Below are positions 1-5,358 of a stretch of DNA of 5,441 nucleotides, one piece after another; position 1 is the stretch's first letter; each line of letters begins with the position of its first letter. Origin of the DNA: an uncultured Selenomonadaceae bacterium (GTDB lineage Bacteria > Bacillota > Negativicutes > Selenomonadales > Selenomonadaceae); the NCBI GenBank assembly GCA_945637225.1, contig CALZDE010000150.1, forward strand, positions 1 to 5,441, written 5' to 3'. The position numbers and the translations under genes were made by a program. The notes under the pieces were generated by a model. It saw only the letters and a list, made by a program, of their open reading frames with translations, searched no databases and was not told the origin of the DNA.

Positions 1-1
1 C

Positions 2-88
2 AGCTACGGTATCTGGCGTCACTGTAAGATATACTTAGAGCCCTTAGCTGTAATGGTTAGGGACTTTTTGCATTATGTGGCAAGATAA
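2..88 (+). CDS. C-terminal end of an upstream gene, possibly a LysR-type regulator (partial)
   Basis: An open frame enters from the left edge and runs 28 codons to TAA at 86-88. The peptide ends in YLEPLAVMVRDFLHYVAR. This resembles the last helix of LysR-family regulators, which often finish with a pattern like RYLSPxAxxFxxFL, so a LysR-type transcription factor is the best guess. Only the final helix is visible, with no DNA-binding domain, so the family call is weak. A promoter for the next gene starts within 10 nt of the stop, and no convincing terminator separates the two; CCCTTA/TTAGGG at 41-61 pairs poorly. The frame could also be a chance opening. Confidence 0.4.
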   Translation, partial: SYGIWRHCKIYLEPLAVMVRDFLHYVAR

Positions 89-94
89 TTATTT

Positions 95-124
95 TTGAAA
101 TTGCTTTTAGACTGTGGGTATGAT
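95..124 (+). promoter_or_regulatory. Promoter of the asparaginase gene
   Basis: TTGAAA (95-100) and TATGAT (119-124) are separated by 18 bp, a good match to a sigma-70/sigma-A promoter. Transcription would start near 131, leaving a leader of about 40 nt before the ATG at 171. I see no operator-like repeat here, and the CGAAA half-site of the sucrose operon is absent, so this gene is probably not controlled by the LacI-type repressor next door. Confidence 0.6.
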
Positions 125-170
125 AAAATATCTCTAATGGTTACTTAGTTTGAGCTGAAAGGAATATATC

Positions 171-1112
171 ATGGATAAAAAGAAAATATGTTTGATTGCT
201 ACTGGTGGTACGATTGCTTCAGTAGAGACTCCAGAGGGCATGAAACCGCTTCTTGATGGCAAGGAGCTTTTGGCAAAGGTGCCTGAATTGGAGTCATTAG
301 GGGTTATTGATATAGTTGAGCTTATGCAGTTAGACAGTACCAATATTCAGCCTAAGGACTGGATTCAGATGGCACAGGCAATAGAAGAAAGATATGCTGA
401 CTATGATGGTTTTATCATCACTCATGGCACAGACACAATGGCGCATTCCGCAGCGGCCCTTTATTATATGCTGGAAAATCTTCAAAAGCCTGTTATATTT
501 ACTGGTTCACAGCTTTCTTTGGTTGAGGAAGGCTCAGATGCACCTGCTAATCTTCTGCTGGCTATGTACGGTGCAGTAAGCAGTGTGCCAGGTGTTTATC
601 TTGCTTTTCATAATAAGCTTATGCAGGGAAATGCGGCGAAAAAGCTTTGCACAGAGAATTTTGATGGCTTTTACAGCATAAATGTTCCTGATGTAGCGGT
701 ATTGGAAGATGGAAAAATAAAATGGAATATAAGTTCTGATTTTATAGAGCCTGAAAAAGAACTTAAAATAAATACCGCAATTGATACCCATGTAGCGGTT
801 TTTGAGGTATTCCCAGGATTTAATACTGACATTATCAGGATGGCTGTAGATAGTGGCTGTAAGGGCATTGTATTAAAGGGCTACGGTGCAGGAAATGTTC
901 CTTCGGAAGAATCAGGGAACAGCTTTTTGCCTGCTATTGATTATGCTGTAGAGAAGGGCGTAAAGGTCGTTCTTACTACACAGTGCATTTATGACGGTAC
1001 AGACTTAGAGCGTTATGAGGTCGGTGCAAGTGCCCTTCGTCATGGAGTTATTTCTGGCGGTGATTTGACCGTAGAAGCAATTTTGGCAAAACTGATGTTG
1101 GGAAAATATTAA
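171..1112 (+). CDS. ansA: L-asparaginase, cytoplasmic AnsA-like type
   Basis: Hydrolyses L-asparagine to aspartate and ammonia. The 313-aa protein carries both signatures of the asparaginase/glutaminase family: TGGTIAS at residues 11-17, with nucleophile Thr14, and HGTDTM at 85-90, with Thr87 and Asp88 of the second catalytic triad. Lys158 in GNAAKKL fits the triad lysine, and DSTN (55-58) the substrate-binding loop. GIVLKGYGAGNVP (232-244) belongs to the smaller C-terminal domain. No signal peptide precedes the first strand, so the enzyme should be cytoplasmic. From memory it resembles Bacillus subtilis AnsA closely (DSTNxQP, YDGFxITHGTDTMA) but stops soon after AKLML, somewhat short of that protein. 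The start is supported by AAAGGA (158-163), 7 nt upstream. A repressor gene follows after 59 nt with no visible terminator between, so read-through is possible. Nothing ties this enzyme to sucrose. Confidence 0.93.
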   Translation: MDKKKICLIATGGTIASVETPEGMKPLLDGKELLAKVPELESLGVIDIVELMQLDSTNIQPKDWIQMAQAIEERYADYDGFIITHGTDTMAHSAAALYYMLENLQKPVIFTGSQLSLVEEGSDAPANLLLAMYGAVSSVPGVYLAFHNKLMQGNAAKKLCTENFDGFYSINVPDVAVLEDGKIKWNISSDFIEPEKELKINTAIDTHVAVFEVFPGFNTDIIRMAVDSGCKGIVLKGYGAGNVPSEESGNSFLPAIDYAVEKGVKVVLTTQCIYDGTDLERYEVGASALRHGVISGGDLTVEAILAKLMLGKY

Positions 1113-1171
1113 TATAAAATATTAAAATATAAATAAATGTATGTAGCAATGAGTAAAAGGGGATTAGGCCA

Positions 1172-2146
1172 ATGGCAAGTATAAAGGATGTAGCAAAATT
1201 AGCAGGAGTGGCCGCAAGTACAGTTTCTCTTGTCTTAAATAATAAAGGATATGTTTCGGAGACTACCCGTCAGAAGGTGCGCAAGGCTATGGATGAGCTT
1301 TCCTATGTGCCCAGTGATGTGGCCCGCAATCTTTCTATGAACAGGACAAATACCATTGGTGTGGTCATACCGTCTATTTCACATCCTTTTTTTGGAGAGC
1401 TGGTTCAGGCTTTAGAGATTGAGCTTTTTTCCCGCAATTACAAGGTAATGCTGTGTACTACCATGGCGAAGAAAAATGCAGAGATTGAATTTATTGAAAT
1501 GCTGAAGCGTAAGAACATGGATGGAATTATCATGGGTGCGCACACCATGGATACGTCTATTTACAATAATCTCAATCGTCCTGTACTGGCATTTGACCGC
1601 TATATTGGAGATGATATTCCAATTGTATGTTCTGACCATGCTTTGGGTGGCTTGCAGGCGGCTCAGGCAATGCTGAAGCATAATCCGAAGCATGTAGTGC
1701 AGATAATAGGTGCTCAAAACGTAGCAACTCCTGCTCAGACCTACCACGAGGTATTTCAGCAGGAACTGGCAAATCATGGTGTTAAGGTAGATAATTATGA
1801 GATGGAATGGAACGCATTTACCATGAAGCAGTTTGATGATGCCGCCCGACATGTGTTTGAATTGTATAAGGATATTGATGGTATTTTCACTACAGATATG
1901 CCTGCCTTGCGTTGTCTTGGCTTAGCGGCTTCATGTGGGTATAGTGTGCCGGAGACTTTGAAAATAGTATCCTATGATGGTACCGTAGTTACTGAAACAG
2001 GGGCTGTACCTATTACAACAATACGTCAGCAATTAGATAAGCTGGCAGAGCTTTCGGCAGAGGCTATCGTTGCTATGGTCAATGGCACAGAAATGCCGGA
2101 TTTGACACCTGTTCCTACTAAATTGATTTCCCGTAAGACCTGTTAA
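1172..2146 (+). CDS. LacI-family transcriptional repressor, probable regulator of the sucrose operon
   Basis: A 324-aa repressor of normal family length. The helix-turn-helix spans residues 4-23 (IKDVAKLAGVAASTVSLVLN), followed by the hinge helix around ARNLSMNRT (51-59), with Leu54 at the place of the minor-groove leucine. The periplasmic-binding-protein-like sugar domain starts at TIGVVIP (61-67) and includes FDR (141-143) and IVSYDGT (265-271). Recognition-helix contact positions are Ala15, Ser16 and Leu20; Leu stands where many paralogues have Arg. The start is supported by AAAAGGGGA (1155-1163), 8 nt before the ATG. Its place directly upstream of a GH32 hydrolase and a CscB-like permease, plus repeated operators at their promoter, argues for a ScrR/CscR role with sucrose or fructose as inducer; the effector is inferred. 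No CGAAA-type operator precedes this gene, so autoregulation is not evident. A weak promoter (TTGGCA 1083-1088, 18 bp, TATTAA 1107-1112) may lie in the end of ansA. Confidence 0.92.
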   Translation: MASIKDVAKLAGVAASTVSLVLNNKGYVSETTRQKVRKAMDELSYVPSDVARNLSMNRTNTIGVVIPSISHPFFGELVQALEIELFSRNYKVMLCTTMAKKNAEIEFIEMLKRKNMDGIIMGAHTMDTSIYNNLNRPVLAFDRYIGDDIPIVCSDHALGGLQAAQAMLKHNPKHVVQIIGAQNVATPAQTYHEVFQQELANHGVKVDNYEMEWNAFTMKQFDDAARHVFELYKDIDGIFTTDMPALRCLGLAASCGYSVPETLKIVSYDGTVVTETGAVPITTIRQQLDKLAELSAEAIVAMVNGTEMPDLTPVPTKLISRKTC

Positions 2147-2164
2147 TTCATAGCAGGTCTTTTT
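2135..2164 (+). terminator. Intrinsic terminator overlapping the end of the repressor gene
   Basis: AAGACCTG (2135-2142) pairs perfectly with CAGGTCTT (2154-2161). With a U-G and two A-U pairs the stem reaches 11 bp around a 5-nt loop (2146-2150). A run of T ends at 2164, followed by more T-rich sequence. The left arm is the last codons of the repressor (AAG ACC TGT TAA), so the terminator is built into the coding sequence. It separates repressor transcription from the sucrose promoter 50 bp downstream. Confidence 0.85.
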
Positions 2165-2213
2165 AATTCTTTTGATTTAAATTGTCTGAATATTTATTTT
2201 CTTTTAAAAATAC

Positions 2214-2242
2214 TTGACATTTTGAAAATGAAGGTGTATTAT
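2214..2242 (+). promoter_or_regulatory. Main promoter of the sucrose operon (P1)
   Basis: TTGACA (2214-2219), a perfect -35, is followed after exactly 17 bp by TATTAT (2237-2242). This is a strong sigma-70/sigma-A promoter, with predicted start near 2249 and a leader of about 105 nt before the hydrolase ATG. The first operator begins 5 bp after the -10, so bound repressor would cover the start site. The 18-nt block AAAAATACTTGACATTTT (2206-2223) recurs exactly at 5041-5058. Confidence 0.85.
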
Positions 2243-2246
2243 AAAA

Positions 2247-2266
2247 ATATCGAAACGGTTTTATGA
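2247..2266. promoter_or_regulatory. Operator-like site O1
   Basis: ATATCGAAACGGTTTTATGA overlaps the predicted start site of P1. It shares 17 of 20 positions with the site at 5083-5102, and its left ten bases are repeated inverted in O2. AAACGGTTT is a local 9-bp palindrome centred on G2257. LacI-type repressors bind such dyads, and the gene for one ends 100 bp upstream. Binding itself is inferred. Confidence 0.7.
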
Positions 2267-2268
2267 AG

Positions 2269-2288
2269 ATAACGAACTGTTTCGATAT
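2269..2288. promoter_or_regulatory. Operator-like site O2, inverted relative to O1
   Basis: ATAACGAACTGTTTCGATAT is an imperfect palindrome in which 7 of 10 base pairs match (CGAA/TTCG core). Read on the minus strand it begins ATATCGAAAC, the same ten bases as O1. Its centre lies 22 bp from that of O1, about two helical turns, so two repressor dimers could sit on the same face of the DNA. Confidence 0.68.
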
Positions 2289-2300
2289 AATTTGTAAATT

Positions 2301-2320
2301 TTCTCGAAGCGATTTGATAA
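2301..2320. promoter_or_regulatory. Operator-like site O3
   Basis: TTCTCGAAGCGATTTGATAA matches the site at 5083-5102 at 15 of 20 positions and has a palindromic central CG flanked by TCGAA and TTTGA, with 7 of 10 dyad pairs. Its centre lies 32 bp, about three turns, from that of O2. Being about 50 bp into the transcript it would act as a roadblock. It also bears some likeness to a CcpA cre box (GAAGCGATTT), so a global catabolite regulator is an alternative binder. Confidence 0.55.
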
Positions 2321-2338
2321 ATGCAAAATAAGAAAAAT

Positions 2339-2344
2339 AAGGAG
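2339..2344 (+). promoter_or_regulatory. Ribosome binding site that fixes the hydrolase start
   Basis: AAGGAG lies 9 nt before the ATG at 2354. An in-frame ATG at 2321 would add 11 residues (MQNKKNKESLT), but it has no Shine-Dalgarno sequence and directly abuts operator O3, and the good ribosome site would fall inside its coding sequence. The start at 2354 is therefore preferred. Confidence 0.85.
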
Positions 2345-2353
2345 AGTTTAACA

Positions 2354-3823
2354 ATGAACACCATGCTTCAAAAGGCGAATGTCTACGTAGAAAAAAACGC
2401 ATTAAATCGTAAGGAACTGAAATGGTATCCTTCTTACCATTCAGCAGCTCCAGTCGGCTGGATTAACGATCCAAACGGCATGTGCTGCTTTGATGGCAAG
2501 TACCATCTCTTTTATCAGTATCATCCATACGGTGTTACCTGGGGCCCAATGCACTGGGGTCATGTAACAAGTACCGATATGGTAAACTGGAAGGATGAGG
2601 CTGTTGCTTTAGCTCCTGATATGGAGTACGACAAGAACGGATGTTTCAGTGGAAGTGCTATTGCTCATGATGGCAAGATGTATCTGCTTTACACTGGACA
2701 TGTGGACTTAAAGCAGGAAAAGCCAGAAGATAAGGACCGTATTGAGACTCAGTGTCTGGCAGTCAGCGAGGACGGCATCAATTTTGAAAAGATTGAAAAG
2801 AATCCTGTAATGACTCTGGAAAATATAGATTACGCTTTTGGCGGACATTTCCGTGACCCAAAGGTATGGAAGCATGAGGATATGTTCTATACCATTGTTG
2901 GTTCTCAGAAGGATGAGGTAACAGGTCAGGTACTGCTGTTTTCCTCCAAGGATATGGTAAATTGGCAGCCAGTTGGTGTCATGGCAAGCGGTGAAGGTAA
3001 TCAGGGCTTCATGTGGGAATGTCCTAACTTTGCTGAAGTGGATGGCAAGGATGTAATGGTATTTTCACCACAGGGTGTAAATCCAGAAGGCAGAAGATTT
3101 CTCAACAAACATCAGTCCGGTTTCTTCGTTGGCAAGCTGAATTATGAAACTGGCAAGTATGAGCATGGCAAGTTTGATATGCTGGATTATGGCTCTGATT
3201 TCTATGCTCCACAGATTATGAATACTCCTGATGGACGTGTAGTAATGATTGGCTGGCTGGATATGTGGGATAGAGATTATCCTGAGCAGGAAGAAGGCTG
3301 GGCAGGCATGATGACCATTCCTCGTGAGCTTCATATCAAGGGTGATAAGGTTGTTTCAACTCCTGTCAAGGAAATGGAAATTTTAAGAAATGAGCACATT
3401 GAGGTTTCTTCCGTTGAGGTTAAGGCAGAAAAGCAGTTTGCTGGTATGACAGGCACAGCTTTTGAGCTGGTATTAGAGGCTGACATGGCAAATGCTGATG
3501 AGTTCTCCATTAAGCTGGAAACCTTGGCAAATGAAGAGGCTGTTCTTTCCTATGATAAGAAAATCGGTGTTTTAACTATGGACTGCACCAACTGCGGAAC
3601 TACTCCAAAGAACAAACGTGAGGTCGAAATTGCTCTGACAGATAACAAGTTAAAGCTGGATATCTTCGTTGATAAGTCTTCCGTAGAAGCATTCATCAAT
3701 GATGGTGAAAGAGTAATGTCCGCTAGAGTATATCCAATGAAGCCTTTCAATGTAGTATTTGAAAGTGATGGAACAACTGTTTTAAATAATGCTGATTTCT
3801 ACACCTTAAATTCAATTTATTGA
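2354..3823 (+). CDS. cscA: GH32 sucrose hydrolase (invertase / sucrose-6-phosphate hydrolase family)
   Basis: Splits the beta-fructosidic bond of sucrose to glucose and fructose in the cytoplasm. The 489-aa protein has the GH32 five-bladed propeller with all expected motifs: WINDPNG (36-42, nucleophile Asp39), FSGS (98-101), RDP (167-169, transition-state Asp168) and WECP (221-224, acid/base Glu222). The C-terminal beta-sandwich ends with the family pattern DKSSVEAFINDG (440-451). There is no signal peptide, so imported sugar is the substrate. Family members are often annotated as sucrose-6-phosphate hydrolase (scrB/sacA). The partner gene here is a proton symporter rather than a PTS enzyme II, which points to free sucrose, as for CscA; short fructo-oligosaccharides cannot be excluded. 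It is first in a two-gene operon, 15 nt before the permease. Its Phe codons are about half TTC, against almost all TTT in the two upstream genes, suggesting high expression. Confidence 0.93.
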   Translation: MNTMLQKANVYVEKNALNRKELKWYPSYHSAAPVGWINDPNGMCCFDGKYHLFYQYHPYGVTWGPMHWGHVTSTDMVNWKDEAVALAPDMEYDKNGCFSGSAIAHDGKMYLLYTGHVDLKQEKPEDKDRIETQCLAVSEDGINFEKIEKNPVMTLENIDYAFGGHFRDPKVWKHEDMFYTIVGSQKDEVTGQVLLFSSKDMVNWQPVGVMASGEGNQGFMWECPNFAEVDGKDVMVFSPQGVNPEGRRFLNKHQSGFFVGKLNYETGKYEHGKFDMLDYGSDFYAPQIMNTPDGRVVMIGWLDMWDRDYPEQEEGWAGMMTIPRELHIKGDKVVSTPVKEMEILRNEHIEVSSVEVKAEKQFAGMTGTAFELVLEADMANADEFSIKLETLANEEAVLSYDKKIGVLTMDCTNCGTTPKNKREVEIALTDNKLKLDIFVDKSSVEAFINDGERVMSARVYPMKPFNVVFESDGTTVLNNADFYTLNSIY

Positions 3824-3838
3824 TAGGAGACGATAACA

Positions 3839-5029
3839 ATGGGTAAGCCAATATATATAAAATTAAGTACGTTTTTCTTTGTATTCTTCTTTGCCTGGCT
3901 GGTATTCCTTGCCTTCATGCCAATGTGGTTCGATCAGGCACTGCACCTCACTGGTACTCAGATAGGTATCATCTTTGCAGCCAACTCTATTCTCACAATG
4001 CTTATGGAACCTGTGTACGGATATATTTCAGATAAAATCGGTATGAAAAAACATCTGCTGTATTTCATAGTAGGTCTGGTAATATTAACAGGTCCTTTCT
4101 TCACCATGGTTTATGCTCCACTTCTGACAAGCAATTTCTATGCTGGTGTTATTGCCGGTGGTTTGTATATGGCTACTGCATTTAATGCAGGTATTGCAAG
4201 TATTGAGTCTTACATTGAGAAGTGCAGCCGTCGTTTTGACTTCGAGTTTGGCCGTTCACGTATGTGGGGTTCCCTCGGTGCTGCTGCTGGTATCTTCTGT
4301 GCAGGTCGTGTTTTCAACATTGATATGAACATGATTTTCTGGATTGCTTCCGGTACCGCACTGCTTCTCCTGCCTATTCTGATGTTCACCCATGTAGAGG
4401 TTACTGAAGAAGAAGCTTCTAAGTCTGAGCATATTTCCCTCAGCGACGTTAAAGAACTGTTCAAGATTAAAGATGTATGGATGTTCATGGCATTCATTGT
4501 AGGTTCCTCTTGTGTATATGGTGTTTTCGATCAGCAGTTCGCTATTTACTATGCATCCCTGTTCCCTACTGTAGCAGAAGGTAATGAAGCTTTCGGTTAT
4601 CTTAACTCCCTGCAGGTATTCCTTGAGGCAATGTGCATGGGCCTTGCTCCTATCCTCGTAAACAAGATTGGTGCTAAGCGCAGTCTGGTATTAGCTGGTA
4701 CCATTATGGCTATCCGTGTAGGCGGTTCTGGTCTGGTAACTAATATCTATGCTATTTCTGCTATTAAGCTTCTTCATGCAATTGAGCTTTCTATCCTGCT
4801 GGTATCCGTTTTCAAATATATCGCAAAGAACTTCGACAACCGCTTGGCTTCCGTTATGTACCTCGTAGGCTTCCAGCTCTCAAATCAGCTGGGTGCAAGT
4901 ATCCTTTCTCCAGTAGCTGGTTCTATGTATGACAGCATTGGTTTTGCTTCTACCTATCTGATTCTGGGTGCTATCGTTGCTTCCTTCACAGCATTTGGTG
5001 CTTTTGTACTTAAATCTGATGATAAATAA
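3839..5029 (+). CDS. cscB: Oligosaccharide:H+ symporter of the LacY/CscB type, probable sucrose permease
   Basis: A 396-aa inner-membrane MFS protein with about 12 hydrophobic segments (first near 10-32, last near 368-391), usual length for the OHS family. Compared from memory with LacY, the transport core is kept: Glu123 (E126), Arg141 in FEFGRSRMWG (R144), Tyr227 (Y236), Asp231 in FDQQF (D240), Arg293 (R302), Lys310 (K319), His313 (H322) and Glu316 (E325). Specificity positions look like sucrose permease CscB: GYLNSLQVFLEAMCM (253-267) nearly repeats CscB, with a glutamate at 263 instead of the LacY E269 position. LacY Trp151 is Ala148, and the D237-K358 charge pair is Gly228-Asn349. Substrate is therefore probably sucrose; another disaccharide or raffinose is possible. 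TAGGAGA (3824-3830) lies 8 nt before the ATG, and the gene is translated from the hydrolase mRNA. No terminator follows directly; the first is at 5171. Confidence 0.92.
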   Translation: MGKPIYIKLSTFFFVFFFAWLVFLAFMPMWFDQALHLTGTQIGIIFAANSILTMLMEPVYGYISDKIGMKKHLLYFIVGLVILTGPFFTMVYAPLLTSNFYAGVIAGGLYMATAFNAGIASIESYIEKCSRRFDFEFGRSRMWGSLGAAAGIFCAGRVFNIDMNMIFWIASGTALLLLPILMFTHVEVTEEEASKSEHISLSDVKELFKIKDVWMFMAFIVGSSCVYGVFDQQFAIYYASLFPTVAEGNEAFGYLNSLQVFLEAMCMGLAPILVNKIGAKRSLVLAGTIMAIRVGGSGLVTNIYAISAIKLLHAIELSILLVSVFKYIAKNFDNRLASVMYLVGFQLSNQLGASILSPVAGSMYDSIGFASTYLILGAIVASFTAFGAFVLKSDDK

Positions 5030-5048
5030 TTAGTAATTAAAAAAATAC

Positions 5049-5077
5049 TTGACATTTTACTTTATGTAGTGTATCAT
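5049..5077 (+). promoter_or_regulatory. Orphan promoter P2, near-copy of the operon promoter
   Basis: TTGACA (5049-5054), 17 bp, TATCAT (5072-5077). Spacing and the 18-nt block around the -35 (5041-5058) are identical to P1. The operator starts 6 bp after the -10, one base further than in P1. Predicted start is near 5084. It lies 20 bp beyond the permease stop and faces no protein gene, so it most likely drives the short transcript ending at 5206. Confidence 0.75.
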
Positions 5078-5082
5078 AACAA

Positions 5083-5102
5083 ATATCGAAATGGTTTGAT
5101 AA
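5083..5102. promoter_or_regulatory. Operator-like site O4 at the orphan promoter
   Basis: ATATCGAAATGGTTTGATAA matches O1 at 17 of 20 positions and sits at the same place relative to its promoter, over the predicted start site. TATC/GATA ends give it partial dyad symmetry. The shared sequence and geometry predict co-regulation with the hydrolase-permease operon by the same LacI-type repressor. Confidence 0.7.
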
Positions 5103-5206
5103 TTAAGAATCTGATGATTTCCCCTCTCTTGATTCTATATCTCTAGCATAATAAATAACCTATTGCGAATAATTACCCTGCTGTCCCCAAGGCAGGGTAA
5201 TTTTTT
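5084..5206 (+). ncRNA. Candidate sugar-regulated small RNA from the 3' end of the operon
   Basis: Transcription from P2 would give an RNA of about 123 nt ending at the strong terminator, with no credible reading frame. Two stem-loops are visible. AGAATC (5106-5111) pairs with GATTCT (5131-5136) around a 19-nt, pyrimidine-rich loop containing UUUCCCCUCUCUU. The terminator hairpin (5171-5202) has a loop containing GUCCCC. Both loops thus show UCCCC, the kind of C-rich loop by which Gram-positive sRNAs such as RsaE bind Shine-Dalgarno sites. UCCCCU could pair with AGGGGA at the repressor gene's own ribosome site, and CUCUCUU with AGGAGAG at the hydrolase site. Function and existence are inference; the region could instead be a plain 3' UTR or a relic promoter of a lost gene. 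Confidence 0.45.
5171..5206 (+). terminator. Intrinsic terminator of the operon and of the P2 transcript
   Basis: AATTACCCTGC (5171-5181) and GCAGGGTAATT (5192-5202) form a perfect 11-bp stem around a 10-nt loop (TGTCCCCAAG), followed by T up to 5206. It is the first terminator after the permease stop, 141 nt away, so it should end the hydrolase-permease mRNA as well as RNA started at P2. Confidence 0.9.
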
Positions 5207-5278
5207 ATGTATATTTGAATTTTACATACTAAAGTCCTAAAAATTAATAAATTTAAAGTCTAAATAATATAGTATAGG

Positions 5279-5309
5279 GAGCCGTAGTTTTTTACTGCGG
5301 TTCTTTTTT
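5279..5309 (+). terminator. Second intrinsic terminator-like hairpin
   Basis: GAGCCGTAGT (5279-5288) pairs with ACTGCGGTTC (5294-5303), ten pairs including two G-U, around a loop of five T, followed by six T (5304-5309). It lies about 100 nt after the previous terminator with no gene between them. It may be a backup terminator, or the end of a short transcript from a weak promoter (TTTACA 5221-5226, 17 bp, TTAATA 5244-5249). It lies upstream of the next gene's promoter, so it is not an attenuator of RNA started there. Confidence 0.7.
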
Positions 5310-5329
5310 GTGTAAATGGCTTTATAGCA

Positions 5330-5358
5330 TTGAGTTTGCAGGCTTTTTATGATATAAT
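5330..5358 (+). promoter_or_regulatory. Promoter of the gene starting at 5403
   Basis: TTGAGT (5330-5335), 17 bp, and a perfect TATAAT (5353-5358) preceded by an extended -10 TG (5350-5351). Predicted start is near 5365, giving a leader of about 38 nt. No CGAAA operator is present, so this gene should be independent of the sucrose regulator. Confidence 0.8.

Larger units (their letters stand above)
2247..2288. repeat. Inverted repeat formed by O1 and O2
   Basis: The arms ATATCGAAAC (2247-2256) and GTTTCGATAT (2279-2288) are perfect reverse complements. After one mismatch the pairing continues for three bases (GTT 2258-2260 with AAC 2275-2277), so 13 of 14 pairs match around a 14-nt spacer. 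Because the predicted transcription start is near 2249, the same repeat can fold as a stem-loop at the very 5' end of the hydrolase-permease mRNA. Confidence 0.8.

Noticed and set aside
41..70. CCCTTA...TTAGGG followed by TTTTT as a terminator of the upstream gene
   Set aside because: The stem has internal mismatches and lies inside the open frame that ends at 88.
1103..1135. AT-rich repeat of AAAATATT between ansA and the repressor as a terminator or promoter
   Set aside because: The repeats are low-complexity A/T with no GC stem or T run, and no -35/-10 pair in it stands out.
1412..1852. 146-codon open frame on the minus strand
   Set aside because: It lies wholly inside the well-supported repressor gene, lacks a recognisable domain and has no promoter or ribosome site that I can see.
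2321..2353. In-frame upstream ATG extending the GH32 hydrolase by 11 residues
   Set aside because: No ribosome site before it, it abuts operator O3, and the strong AAGGAG lies inside the extension and fits the ATG at 2354.
5041..5102. P2 as promoter of the gene at 5403
   Set aside because: Two terminator-like hairpins and a strong dedicated promoter (5330-5358) lie between.
5114..5146. Ten-codon frame MISPLLILYL in the P2 transcript
   Set aside because: No Shine-Dalgarno sequence upstream and too short to assess; the non-coding reading is preferred.
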